A stretch of DNA of 33,185 nt from Acidobacteriota bacterium (lineage in GTDB: Bacteria; Acidobacteriota; Terriglobia; Terriglobales; Acidobacteriaceae): positions 1-33,185 of the forward strand of contig QIAU01000174.1 in assembly GCA_003225055.1 (NCBI GenBank), in the 5' to 3' direction. The position numbers and the translations under genes were made by a program. Below, piece by piece: positions 24,681 to 33,185 of the stretch (positions within the stretch are counted from its first letter, which is position 1; the number at the start of each line of letters is the position of its first letter). The notes below the pieces were generated by a model. It was not told where the DNA came from, made no database searches, and saw nothing but the letters and a program-made list of their open reading frames with translations.

Positions 24681-27230
24681 ATGCACACCACAACTCCTCA
24701 GCCCGGCCAATCCAAAGTCATAGTTTGGTTCTACGTCTTGACGCGGATAGCATTCACCGGGCTGCTACTGTTGACATCCATTTACTGCTTGCTGGCCTAC
24801 CTGCCAGACTTCTACTACGCCTTTATCCAAGCTTCTTTTCAGCCTTGGCTGCGCTGGTTGATCCGATTCCATCCCTACGTCTACACCGCGCTGCTTGGAG
24901 TGCTCGGCATCAGCCTTGTTCTTGAGAAGCGTGCAGGAGAAGACAAGCGTCAGGCTTGGATCTTCTTTTTCGCGCAGGCCAGCTTTGCCATTTATTTCTT
25001 TTTGGCTCGCCCTTTTTCGAGCATTGGTAATAACTCGCTGAGCTACATCTGGAGCTTGATCCTGCTGGTGCCGGTGTTCCTGCTGGGCCTGGTGGATGGA
25101 GCGGCAGGTTGGAAACGTGCCGCATGGGGAAGCTGGCGCCCAATGGCGGGCTGGAAATTTGGCGGGCTGCTGACAGCGGCCGCCGCCATTGGCGTGGTAT
25201 ATCCCGGGCTGGCCTTTCTTCGTGCCTTGCAGCTGTGGAAACGTTTTTCCGCCTTCTCTTCACTCGACTTGCAGGCATGGCTGGGGGCTGTGGTGGCGCA
25301 TGTTCTGCTGGCTGCATTCATCGTGAGCTGTTTCAACGTTGCCGAGAACACAGCCGCACGCTTTTCTAATGCGGTGCAAATGCGTTTCCTGTTCAACAGC
25401 CTGATCACCGTGTTCCTGGTTGATCGCATTTTTCAGAATGTCATCCTGGCGAGCCTGCCCTTCTACTCGCTGACGTCGCAGATTTACTCCGCTGTGCTCG
25501 CGCTGACGCTGGTGATGTTGGGCAGCTCGCTGCGATTGCGACTGAAGCAAGCGCGGACTGCAGACAATCGGCATCAAGAGTCTCGTCGCCGTCGTCTAGG
25601 TGCAGCCCTGGTCCTGGTTCTGTTCGCAGCTGCTTACCTTATTCCCGCGCTGATTGGCGTGGTGGACTGGAACTTCCTGTTCGAGAAGCTCTGGGTGCTC
25701 CTTCTCTGGGCAAGTGCATTCTGCTTAGTGATCGTTTTTTGCCGGGTGCGAGCGAACAGCATTTATCCTGCCCGAACATTGATCGTAATTGCGCTGTTGA
25801 CTCCTCTGACCTACCACTTCCTTCTGGCTGTGCCCACCACGATGGCCAGTTCCTCGCTTCCCATCAGCGAAATGAAAGATGCTGTGGCACGGCATTCGTA
25901 TTCTGACGTTTCTTTCCAGGTCGTCCGCGGCACGCTGACTTTTCAGGAGAAGAAGTCCTGCGACGACCTCTGCCAGTTTCTGGGGACACAGACGAACCTG
26001 CCTCCGACGGCGAATGTTCCTTCGGTAAACGTGGATCTGGTTCACTCCCTGTCGCCAGCAGCCGGCAGAAAACCAAACATCTTCGTCTTTGTCGTCGACA
26101 GTCTGCGCCCGGACTACCTCTCACCCTACAACCCGGATGTGCACTTTACTCCGGAGATCGGCAAGTTTGCCGCCGAGAGCACCGTGATGCTCAACGCTTT
26201 CACCCGCTACGCGGGAACGACGCTTTCCGAACCGGCGATCTGGGCGGGAGCCATGCTCCTGCACAAGCACTATATCCAGCCCTTTCATCCGGTGAATGGG
26301 CTCGAAAAGTTGCTGGATGCCGACGGCTACCAGCGGTTCATCAGCGTAGATACCGTACTGCAGGTTCTGCTGCGCCTAACTCCCGACCTGGTGCGACTGG
26401 ACGAAAATGTGCGCATTTGGACAGAGGAGGATTTCTGTTCTACGGCTCGCGATGTCGAAGCCAAGATCAGCCGTTTCCAAGATCGCCAGCGGCCGTCGTT
26501 TATCTTTGCTCAGCCGCAGAACGTTCACGGCATCACGTTGTCCCGGCTGGGCGCTGACCGCCAGCCTAAGAAACCGTACCCAGCCCGCTTTCGTCCCGTC
26601 CTGGCTTCAGAGATAGAGCGGCTAGACGGATGCTTCGGCAAGTTTGTTCATTACCTGCGTTCCGCCGGGTTATACGACAACAGCATCATCGTGATTACTT
26701 CTGACCACGGTGACGCCTTCGGTGAGTTCGGCCACAAGGGCCACGCCTTGGAGATTCACCCATCTGTGCTGCGGGTACCGCTGATCATCCATCTTCCGGC
26801 GGCGATGCGCCAACAGTACGTCAGCAATCCTGAACGGATTGCTTTCAACATCGACATCACACCGACTCTGTACTACCTGTTGGGACATCGGCCGATCATC
26901 GATGACGAACGATTTGGTGTCCCGCTGTTTACGGCTACAGCTGCGGAGGCTGCTTCCTACCAGCGCTCGAACTATCTTGTCGTGTCCAGCTATGGAGCGG
27001 TTTACGGGTTGCTCAGCGATAATGGCAGGAAACTATTTGTCGCGAATGCGATGGAGGGCACCAATGGCTACTATGATCTCGTCAAGGATCCCGGAGCAGT
27101 CGTGAACCGTGCCAATGACCAAATCCTCACAAGCGAGGAGCAGCTTACCAGAACCTACGTTCAACAGATCGCAGACTTATACCACTTCAAGTACCATTCG
27201 CCGACGTTTGCCGACTGGCTGGTTCACTAG
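24681..27230 (+). CDS. Membrane-anchored sulfatase-like (alkaline phosphatase superfamily) protein
   Basis: A product of about 849 residues from the ATG at 24681 (an in-frame TTG at 24675 is also possible; no clear ribosome-binding site). The N-terminal half (about 10-400) holds roughly ten hydrophobic helices. The C-terminal half (about 455-800) is a sulfatase-fold domain: metal Asp473 in FVVDSLRPDYLSPYN, a nucleophile region YAGTTLSEPAIW with Thr513/Thr514, and metal motif SDHGDAFGEFGHKGHA (Asp675, His676). The Cys/Ser-x-Pro-x-Arg formylglycine motif of true sulfatases is absent and a Thr occupies the nucleophile region. It may therefore be a phosphotransferase or phosphodiesterase acting on envelope glycans or lipids, like LtaS or EptA relatives. 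The substrate is unknown. Confidence 0.87.
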   Translation: MHTTTPQPGQSKVIVWFYVLTRIAFTGLLLLTSIYCLLAYLPDFYYAFIQASFQPWLRWLIRFHPYVYTALLGVLGISLVLEKRAGEDKRQAWIFFFAQASFAIYFFLARPFSSIGNNSLSYIWSLILLVPVFLLGLVDGAAGWKRAAWGSWRPMAGWKFGGLLTAAAAIGVVYPGLAFLRALQLWKRFSAFSSLDLQAWLGAVVAHVLLAAFIVSCFNVAENTAARFSNAVQMRFLFNSLITVFLVDRIFQNVILASLPFYSLTSQIYSAVLALTLVMLGSSLRLRLKQARTADNRHQESRRRRLGAALVLVLFAAAYLIPALIGVVDWNFLFEKLWVLLLWASAFCLVIVFCRVRANSIYPARTLIVIALLTPLTYHFLLAVPTTMASSSLPISEMKDAVARHSYSDVSFQVVRGTLTFQEKKSCDDLCQFLGTQTNLPPTANVPSVNVDLVHSLSPAAGRKPNIFVFVVDSLRPDYLSPYNPDVHFTPEIGKFAAESTVMLNAFTRYAGTTLSEPAIWAGAMLLHKHYIQPFHPVNGLEKLLDADGYQRFISVDTVLQVLLRLTPDLVRLDENVRIWTEEDFCSTARDVEAKISRFQDRQRPSFIFAQPQNVHGITLSRLGADRQPKKPYPARFRPVLASEIERLDGCFGKFVHYLRSAGLYDNSIIVITSDHGDAFGEFGHKGHALEIHPSVLRVPLIIHLPAAMRQQYVSNPERIAFNIDITPTLYYLLGHRPIIDDERFGVPLFTATAAEAASYQRSNYLVVSSYGAVYGLLSDNGRKLFVANAMEGTNGYYDLVKDPGAVVNRANDQILTSEEQLTRTYVQQIADLYHFKYHSPTFADWLVH

Positions 27231-27240
27231 CCTAGTGCGC

Positions 27241-28422
27241 CTAGCTTGCGCGCACCAGCATGCACGTCACGTCGTCGTGCTGAGGGGCGTTGCCGACGAA
27301 GAAGTCGAGATCGACCATAATCCGGCTAAGCAATTTGGGCGGCGATGTCGATGCGCCCGCTTGCAAAACAGACAGCAGCCGTTGTTCCCCGTATTCCTCA
27401 TCGCGATCGTTCACCGCTTCGACCAGCCCGTCGGTAAAGACGACGAGCCAATCGCCGCTCTGCAAACTAACCGAGCCCGACTGGTACACCGTCGGCTCCT
27501 GAATCCCCAGCGGCAATCCGCCGGCCTCCAAGCGTTCGATCCCTCCAGAGGCGCGGCGCAGAATCGGTACATTGTGTCCTGCATTGATGTAAGCCAAGGT
27601 TCGTGTGGCAGGTTCGTACTCAGCGAGGAAGGCCGTCGTGAAGCGCAGACCACTCTGGCTGTTGGTACAGGCGTAGCGGTTCATGCCGTCCATGAGTTGG
27701 GCGAGCGAGCAGGGCGTGGTAGAGAGAGTCTTTAAACTGGCCTGAAACGTGGCCATTAGCAGAGCCGCTGGGATGCTTTTTCCAGCCACATCCGCCACAG
27801 CCAGCAGGTAGTTTTGCCCCGGAGCATTTGCAGACGGCCGAGGAAACACATCATAGTAGTCACCTGCCACGGTATTTGCAGGCCGCGTAGCAAACGCGAT
27901 CTCGAGCCCGGGCACTTGCGGCGGGTTGGCTGGCAGCAGCCACATCTGGATCTCGCGTGCGATCTCGAGGTCGCGTTTCATGACCACGCGGTCCGCCACT
28001 TCGAGCACCAGCAACACAAACATCAGCAACCCGCCCCAAAGCCGGAAGTCCAGGTTCATGATCTGGTTCGCGCCTGTCTGATCGTGCCAGATGAACTGCG
28101 GATTTACGATGATCAGCACCAGGGCGAGCAGCAGCAATACGCGTCGCGCCGGGGAAAGCTTTTCCAGGATTGCCCAGAAGAACTGCTTGGCTATATCGAA
28201 CCAGTGGCGTCCCTTGGGAACGCCCTGGACGCGCGTCGAATCAACTTCGCGCGAATACAGGCGATAACTAGCGCGGGCGTCGGCCTGGAACTGTGTCCAC
28301 AGTTGGTTGAGCTCCAGTCCGTCTGTGACGTGTTGCCAGAACTGTTGGAACCGTCCACCCAAATCTTCCTTGCTGACGACTCTCGCAGGTTGGGGACTGC
28401 TGGCTGACATCGGAATCGTCAT
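27241..28422 (-). CDS. RsbU-type PP2C serine/threonine phosphatase (SpoIIE domain)
   Basis: A 393-residue protein. The N-terminal cytoplasmic part (about 1-90) is followed by two hydrophobic helices (about 93-112 and 129-146) and a linker DLEIAREIQMWLLPANPPQV typical of RsbU-like phosphatases. The PPM/SpoIIE domain (about 170-393) has GDYYDVF, VADVAGKSIPAALLMA, VVFTDGLVEAVND and HDDVTCMLV, giving the metal-binding aspartates. Such enzymes dephosphorylate anti-sigma-factor antagonists in partner-switching stress pathways. No anti-sigma or STAS gene adjoins it here, so the target is unknown. It is convergent with the sulfatase-like gene, ten bases apart. Confidence 0.92.
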   Translation of the reverse strand: MTIPMSASSPQPARVVSKEDLGGRFQQFWQHVTDGLELNQLWTQFQADARASYRLYSREVDSTRVQGVPKGRHWFDIAKQFFWAILEKLSPARRVLLLLALVLIIVNPQFIWHDQTGANQIMNLDFRLWGGLLMFVLLVLEVADRVVMKRDLEIAREIQMWLLPANPPQVPGLEIAFATRPANTVAGDYYDVFPRPSANAPGQNYLLAVADVAGKSIPAALLMATFQASLKTLSTTPCSLAQLMDGMNRYACTNSQSGLRFTTAFLAEYEPATRTLAYINAGHNVPILRRASGGIERLEAGGLPLGIQEPTVYQSGSVSLQSGDWLVVFTDGLVEAVNDRDEEYGEQRLLSVLQAGASTSPPKLLSRIMVDLDFFVGNAPQHDDVTCMLVRAS

Positions 28423-28464
28423 TATAGAAGAGCGCGCCGATGTTCGCCGATTGAAGCGGACGCT

Positions 28465-29469
28465 TCAGAACAGCTTCAGCTGGGCCTCGCTCGCAATCGG
28501 CGGATGAGTGCTTTGACTGTAGCGTTCGTAAGCATTGACGATGCGATACTTCCCCCGCAGCTTTGCCATGAGCTGCGAGATCCGCGTGCGGTACGCCTTG
28601 GGCAGAAAGGCGCGCTCCTGGAAGCGTTGGCGATAGCTCTCGACCAGGTGAGGGAACTCCTTTTCCAGGAAGGGCAAGAAAATCGCGGCCGAGCACGGCT
28701 TAAGAAAAAGCGGATTGGCGAAAATATATTTCCCGCCGGCTTCGGCGGTGGCGCGGACCAGCGCCTCCAAATCACGCGGCGAATCGGTAATGCCGGGAAC
28801 TACGGGAGCACAGATCACGCCTGCCGCGAGACCCGCTTGATTGAGCTTGCGCACCGCATCCAACCGCAGATCGGGGCGGGGCGCTCGCGGTTCGAGAATT
28901 CGGGCAACGTCCGCGTTCAGAGTGGTGATCGTCAGGTTAATGAAGAGCCGATTGTGCTGCGCCAACTGCTTCAGCACGTCCACGTCGCGCAAGATCAGAG
29001 TCGACTTACTGACAATCCCGACTTCCAAACCCTGATGGAGTGCCAGCTCCTCAAGAATGGCACGCGTGACTTCGTAGCGCCGCTCGGCAGGCTGATAAGG
29101 ATCGGTGGCCGTGCCAATGGCGATTTCTTCGCCCGGCCTGACCTGTCGCAGCTCGTACCGCAGCAGGTCAGACGCGTGTTGCTTGACGTAGATTTTGCGC
29201 TCGAAATCGACGCCGTTGCGCATTTCCATGAACTCGTGCGTGTAGCGCGCGTAGCAATACTTGCAGGCGAACTCGCAGCCACGATAGGGGTTGATCGTCC
29301 AGGTAAACGGCATGCGTGCCGTCGTGCACCGATTCAGCAGCGAGCGCACCGGCAAAGTGAAGTATTCAACGTTGTGGCCTTCCCGCAGCGATTCGCCTTC
29401 CGCGGCGAGCCGCGCGATCCCAACCAGCTTGGGCTTATCGGAATCAGGGAGCAGGAGCAGGGAAGCCAT
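28465..29469 (-). CDS. Radical SAM protein (Rv2578c/SPL-like family)
   Basis: A 334-residue protein with the 4Fe-4S cluster motif in YRGCEFACKYCYARYTHEF, CxxxCxxC at about residues 65-72. A TIM-barrel region follows: EIAIGTATDPYQPAERRYEV, LEVGIVSKSTLILRDVDVL, LFINLTITTLNADVARILEP and AGVICAPVVPGITDSPRDLE. This pattern matches the Rv2578c-like group related to spore photoproduct lyase. No member has an assured reaction known to me, so the substrate is not named. It lies 42 bases upstream of the phosphatase gene on the same strand, so the two may be co-transcribed. Confidence 0.9.
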   Translation of the reverse strand: MASLLLLPDSDKPKLVGIARLAAEGESLREGHNVEYFTLPVRSLLNRCTTARMPFTWTINPYRGCEFACKYCYARYTHEFMEMRNGVDFERKIYVKQHASDLLRYELRQVRPGEEIAIGTATDPYQPAERRYEVTRAILEELALHQGLEVGIVSKSTLILRDVDVLKQLAQHNRLFINLTITTLNADVARILEPRAPRPDLRLDAVRKLNQAGLAAGVICAPVVPGITDSPRDLEALVRATAEAGGKYIFANPLFLKPCSAAIFLPFLEKEFPHLVESYRQRFQERAFLPKAYRTRISQLMAKLRGKYRIVNAYERYSQSTHPPIASEAQLKLF

Positions 29470-29541
29470 GGCAAGTACTTTTCGCTTTTTATTCGCTAAG
29501 ACTACCCCCCTGCCAACCGCCTGTCAAGGGCGCGGAGGATA

Positions 29542-29597
29542 GGGAAGGGAAGGGTAGGGTGGGACAGGGGATAGGGGGAAACAGGGGCAGGGAGGGG
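29542..29597 (+). repeat. G-run tract, potential G-quadruplex
   Basis: Ten runs of three to five G within 56 bases on the plus strand, separated by one to six bases. It lies in the 204-base interval (29470-29673) upstream of the minus-strand radical SAM gene and downstream of the BNR gene. Several four-run windows satisfy the G3-N1-7 pattern. The rest of the interval shows nothing else. Confidence 0.75.
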
Positions 29598-29673
29598 ACA
29601 GCAGACAGAGAAATTCAGAACCCGCCCCCTTAACCATTTTGTGTCCAAATCTTCCGGTTCGCAGCGGCAGAGT

Positions 29674-31383
29674 TCAGTTTTCGTTTCCGACAACCGTATC
29701 CTGATTCGGGGTCGTCGCCCCGGGAAGTCCGCGGAAGTCGGTCCAGGCAGCGTGTACCCTGCCGGCCGAATCTATCGCAATCCCAGTATAGTCGCCGATG
29801 AAGCTGCCGGAGAACTCGATATACGGATTGGAAGACTGCGTGGAGACACGGGTCTGGCTCGCATAGTTGTCCGTCGAGCTGCTGAAAGCGTAATCGAGGC
29901 ACACCGGCACCTGGTCGAGATAATGCACCGCCGGAGAGGCGGGGTACCCCGGATCTGTGGTGCTCAAGAACCCTCGTTGACAGGAATGGTCGGTCGCGGT
30001 AGGAACCGGCGAGTAGTCGCGGGTGTAGTAGCCGACCACGATCCGGCCGTTGTTGGCTCCGACCGCCGGGTACACCTTGTCGGCGCCCGAAGTAATCTGG
30101 GTCGGGGCCGTCCACCTAGCCCCGTTGGCCGAGGTGACGAGCTTGACCTGGTTGCTCGTGAGCCCACTGAATGTGGCTGCACCCGCGGCGCAACCGGCAT
30201 TATTTTGGTCGTCTGCCCAGGCGATGGCCAGCCGGCCTGTAGTGGGATCGATGGCAAGTGAGGGAAAGCTGCTGACACGGAACTGCTCGAAGCTCAGCCG
30301 CGGGCGTCCCTCGGCCACATTCAACGGATAGCAGCCCATGTCATCGTACACCCGCCCGAGCTCGATGTTGGTAAACGTCTGTCCTCCGTCGGTCGAGCGC
30401 GCGAGCACCATCTGATCCTTCGTTACATCACTCGCCTGGTTGCCCTCGTAAGCCACATAAACGGTTCCGTCGGGCGCGACTGCGGGGGACGAGCCCTGGT
30501 CGAATGGATGGGTGCTGTCGCTCACCGCGATCGGGCTCGACCAGCTGGCGCCGTAATCGTGCGACACGGCTTCTACGATCTTGGAAGAAATGTATCCACC
30601 TTGTCCGCGATTGAACTTGAAGAGGGTCCACGTGACGTAGACGTCGCCGCCCGGCCCGGCCGCGATCCACTCCTTGTCGTTGAAGAAGGTGTTGGCGGCT
30701 TCGTAGTGAACCATCACTGGGTTGCTCCAGGTAGCGCCACCGTTATGGGAAACAGCCACTGCGACCCCGCTCGGAGTCCGATTCGTGAAACTGAAGTCGT
30801 ACACAAGCGCGGAATAGTAAAGCGTGCCGTCCGCAGCAAATGCCAGGACAGGATCGCCACCTGCCTGCACATGGGTGAATAGACCTGTCCCACCCGTCGC
30901 GGGATCCCAATGGGGAAGAAGGACATCGGAGAACGTGTTGCCGCCATCGGTGCTGTAGTAGATCAGGGCCTGGAACCCGTAGCGATAGTCGTTGGCCGTA
31001 GTGACAATGTTCTGGCTGTTGGTCGGGTTAACCACAATGTTCTGCTCGTTCTGCGGCTCATAGCACTGGGTCCCGTCCACCAGCGGGAAAGTAGTGTCCC
31101 CCACTATGGCGTCGACGTTGCCGCTCGAAAAGGGCGAATACAACGTGGTCGAGGTGAAAGGCGCGCGCCGGCACAGGGAAAAGAAGACGAGACCATTGGG
31201 GTCCGGGTGACGGGCAGCGGCGGCTTCGAAGTCATTGGGGTAGAAGAGGGAATCCTTTGTGGCTTGGCTCTTGTCGGGCCCAAGTGCCTTGAAACGATCT
31301 GCCGGTCCCGCAGCTTGCGCCAAGTGACAGAATCCGATAGCCAGCAACAGAATCGAAAGGATAACCGACATAGATTTCCGCAT
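29674..31383 (-). CDS. Secreted BNR/Asp-box repeat protein (sialidase-like fold)
   Basis: A product of about 569 residues. The ATG at 31383 is chosen because AGGAGG lies eight bases upstream and the product opens with a signal peptide (RKSMSVILSILLLAIGFCHL then AQA). Asp-box repeats are seen at about 142 (YSTDGGNTF), 211 (SHNGGATWSN), 273 (SHDYGASWSS) and 329 (STDGGQTF), with a weaker one near 425 (SANGARWTAP), as in beta-propeller sialidases and photosystem-stability-like proteins. The C-terminal part includes YIEFSGSFIGDYTGIAID. I do not see the full arginine triad pattern of a true sialidase, so glycosidase activity is not claimed. It is likely exported to the periplasm or cell surface. 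Confidence 0.85.
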   Translation of the reverse strand: MRKSMSVILSILLLAIGFCHLAQAAGPADRFKALGPDKSQATKDSLFYPNDFEAAAARHPDPNGLVFFSLCRRAPFTSTTLYSPFSSGNVDAIVGDTTFPLVDGTQCYEPQNEQNIVVNPTNSQNIVTTANDYRYGFQALIYYSTDGGNTFSDVLLPHWDPATGGTGLFTHVQAGGDPVLAFAADGTLYYSALVYDFSFTNRTPSGVAVAVSHNGGATWSNPVMVHYEAANTFFNDKEWIAAGPGGDVYVTWTLFKFNRGQGGYISSKIVEAVSHDYGASWSSPIAVSDSTHPFDQGSSPAVAPDGTVYVAYEGNQASDVTKDQMVLARSTDGGQTFTNIELGRVYDDMGCYPLNVAEGRPRLSFEQFRVSSFPSLAIDPTTGRLAIAWADDQNNAGCAAGAATFSGLTSNQVKLVTSANGARWTAPTQITSGADKVYPAVGANNGRIVVGYYTRDYSPVPTATDHSCQRGFLSTTDPGYPASPAVHYLDQVPVCLDYAFSSSTDNYASQTRVSTQSSNPYIEFSGSFIGDYTGIAIDSAGRVHAAWTDFRGLPGATTPNQDTVVGNEN

Positions 31384-31730
31384 ATTCCAAATCCTCCTGG
31401 CAGCGCCCGAGCTAATGCGACTATATTGGCCTGGGTCCCCCAGCACGCCTGGCGCGCGGCGCATCATACTCGTCGGAATCCCGCTTGGCAAGAGGGTTTT
31501 CGACAGAGCAGGAGTTCCGCTTCAAGCCGTGAAGGCAAGTCCGCGACATCCTAAGCAAGCCGCGGGCGGCCAGCGGGAACGTACGAAGGCCGCCAGTTTG
31601 TCCAGCCAGCCGCTACGAGTTGTCGGATGAGTCGACCGCCCTCCGGGGCGGGAAAACGAATGCCGGGCTGGTGCCGAAGGGAACCGGAGCTTTCGCACTC
31701 GCCCATTGGAGCGCGAGCTCCGGCACGATT
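31384..31730. other. Intergenic stretch containing a stem-loop near the IS end
   Basis: No gene is recognised in these 347 bases. CCGGAGCT (31684-31691) and AGCTCCGG (31716-31723) form a perfect 8-bp inverted repeat with a 24-base loop just after the transposase stop. It may be a terminator-like or end structure of the insertion element. The element's terminal repeat cannot be fixed because the other end is outside the window. Confidence 0.4.
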
Positions 31731-33185
31731 TCAGCTGGTATCCGGACAGGGCGCCCAAGGGATGGGCGCCAGCAAGGTCGCCACTTCGCGAAGCATGACT
31801 TCCACGATGTGGCGGATGGTGTCGGTAGGATCTTGGGGCCGCCGAGGACGTTTCAAACGGCGATAGATAAACAACTGCAGCAAGTTGAAGGCCAGCATCC
31901 AGAGGAGCAGAAGTGCCAACAACGCATTGGGTTGGTGGTGGAAAACATGCCCTAGGTGCCAATACGAGATCCATTGGTGGAAGGCCGTGTTTTCAATGTG
32001 CCAGCGGGCACGCGTGGCTTTCAGTGCGGTACGGCGAGAGAGCTTGCGGGCGCAGCCGATAAGCGCAAAACACCAAGTACTGGGGACAGCATCGGGTTGG
32101 TCGGAGGGGGTGACAACCGCCCGGATGACCCGAACTTTTCCTTTATAGGTATCCAGCGTCTCGATCTCATCCGCGTCCCAGAATTCGATGTGTTCCTTAT
32201 TCTCCAGGTCCTCGTAGATCTCGTCGGGTTTGCGACCGTGCCAGAGGGCGAGGGCTTCCTTGAAGGGCTCATTGTCTTCCTTTTTGAGTACGATCAATCC
32301 GCCGTAGCCGTAGTCATCGAGTTTGGTCATCCAAGGCCCGTTGGCATAGAGCGCGTCGGCGACGATGACATCGAGGAAACTTCCGTAGGTCTGATGCAGG
32401 CGATCCAGGAGGCGGTGGGCAGCCGTGAGTTCGCCTTCGTGGCCCTTGTGGGTGGGGTCGGTATCGCGGAGCGCTTCTTCATTGAGCACCGGCTCGATGG
32501 CCAACACCACGTCCAGGTCGGGACTGATCATCAGGGCGACGACATAGTGATGGTAGTACTGGACCACGCTCTGACCATCGGAACGTTGGAGGGTACGCGT
32601 TAAGCAGTGGGGGCAGTGGCGATCGTAGGAGGAGAAGGGCTGCCAGCCGTCAATGGCCACGCAGCGCATGGCTCCATAGCCACCCTCACGGAACACCTTG
32701 TTGCGCTCGGCCGTGGCGATGATTTCTTCGAGAATGGCATGCACCTGGTCCAGCTCTAACTGGTCGAGCCCGTTGGCGACCGTGTCCGCACTGAAGGTTT
32801 TCTCCCCCGGGGTGGGTTCATAGCCCAGCAACTTTTGGAAGTCGCTTTCCTTCAGATCGCCCTCTAAGGCGTTAAGACTGGGGATGCGGAGCAAGGCGGC
32901 GTGCAAAAGACTGAGGACCACGTCGAAGGTAGAAATTTGGGGGTGGCGGCGGGTGTCATGCAGCCGGGCCAACAGCTCGGGCAGGGCAAAGACCTTGCAT
33001 ACGTACTTCACGAATTGATGCAGTTTGCGATCAGAGTTCAGCAACCAATCCGGTATGGCGGCCACGCGCGCGAGTCGGCGAAGGACTTGGTCCTGTTCCC
33101 AGCAGCAACGTTTGTATTTGCGACCACTCCCGCAGGGACATGCCTCGTTGCGACCCCGCCCTGGGGGAAGCGCTATCCGGTCCGC
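31731..33185 (-). CDS. IS4-superfamily transposase with N-terminal SEC-C zinc motif (partial, runs off window)
   Basis: A DDE transposase of an insertion sequence. The GTG at 33065 could start it, but the frame stays open for 40 more codons to the window edge. Those codons encode EACPCGSGRKYKRCCWEQ, a SEC-C zinc-binding motif, so the true start lies beyond 33185. Catalytic candidates, numbered from the GTG, are Asp139 in RCVAIDGWQPF, Asp237 in VIVADALYANG and Glu358 in RWHIENTAFHQW. A Cys-rich HCPHCLTRTL segment (about 149-158) could bind metal. The C-terminus after the catalytic Glu is hydrophobic (NALLALLLLWMLAFNLLQLF). The catalytic core looks intact, so the element may be functional. Confidence 0.85.
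   Translation of the reverse strand, partial: ADRIALPPGRGRNEACPCGSGRKYKRCCWEQDQVLRRLARVAAIPDWLLNSDRKLHQFVKYVCKVFALPELLARLHDTRRHPQISTFDVVLSLLHAALLRIPSLNALEGDLKESDFQKLLGYEPTPGEKTFSADTVANGLDQLELDQVHAILEEIIATAERNKVFREGGYGAMRCVAIDGWQPFSSYDRHCPHCLTRTLQRSDGQSVVQYYHHYVVALMISPDLDVVLAIEPVLNEEALRDTDPTHKGHEGELTAAHRLLDRLHQTYGSFLDVIVADALYANGPWMTKLDDYGYGGLIVLKKEDNEPFKEALALWHGRKPDEIYEDLENKEHIEFWDADEIETLDTYKGKVRVIRAVVTPSDQPDAVPSTWCFALIGCARKLSRRTALKATRARWHIENTAFHQWISYWHLGHVFHHQPNALLALLLLWMLAFNLLQLFIYRRLKRPRRPQDPTDTIRHIVEVMLREVATLLAPIPWAPCPDTS

Noticed and set aside
31384-31491. N-terminal extension of the BNR protein to 31491
   Set aside because: The signal peptide and AGGAGG site both point to the ATG at 31383; the 36 extra residues are not signal-like.

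Overview
The window most resembles a chromosomal segment of an Acidobacteriota bacterium. This is inferred from the mix of gene families, not from a marker gene. The pointers are a large TonB-dependent receptor with an N-terminal carboxypeptidase-regulatory-like domain, a type IV pilus/type II secretion assembly operon headed by a LolA homologue, several short pilins with a Ser/Gly-rich pseudopilin, a BNR-repeat exoprotein and an RsbU-type PP2C phosphatase. Base composition is moderately GC-rich, and start codons include GTG and TTG. No rRNA, tRNA or CRISPR was seen.

Layout. 1-2224: the end of an unidentified gene, then an exported MscS-type channel. 2221-4778: a LysR regulator divergent from isocitrate lyase (aceA), with a symmetric T-N11-A site between them. 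4779-6207: gene-poor, holding a decayed FAD-dependent reductase pseudogene with several frameshifts. 6208-7097: a small two-TM protein divergent from an A-type Fe-S carrier. 7174-14432 (minus strand): lolA, pilC, pilB, pilM, pilN, pilO, a PilP/GspC-like gene and a pseudopilin. From pilB onward this is a compact, translationally coupled inner-membrane pilus assembly operon. 14644-17742: the TonB-dependent receptor. 17806-19425: two divergent SAM methyltransferases, one of them PmtA-like. 19471-22123 (minus strand): an ABC ATPase, an ABC-2 permease and a TPR protein, coupled by ATGA overlaps. 22262-24319 (minus strand): three type IV pilin genes, two of them about 98% identical tandem copies. 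24681-27230: a membrane-anchored sulfatase/alkaline-phosphatase-superfamily protein. 27241-29469 (minus strand): an RsbU-like phosphatase and an Rv2578c-type radical SAM protein. 29674-31383 (minus strand): a secreted BNR-repeat protein. 31731 to the window end (minus strand): an IS4-like transposase that runs off the edge and carries an N-terminal SEC-C zinc motif.

How the genes may work together. PilB, C, M, N, O and P-like proteins form the cytoplasmic ATPase, platform and alignment complex of a type IV pilus or related system. No PilQ/GspD secretin, PilT or prepilin peptidase is present here. The three pilins 8-15 kb away are plausible substrates. The ABC exporter and TPR protein lie immediately downstream of the pilins on the same strand. 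This recalls the PilG/H/I ABC genes beside pilA in Myxococcus. The TPR protein has a possible lipobox and a C-terminal module that resembles part of the pseudopilin in the assembly operon. That combination is the most promising candidate for an under-described system in the window.
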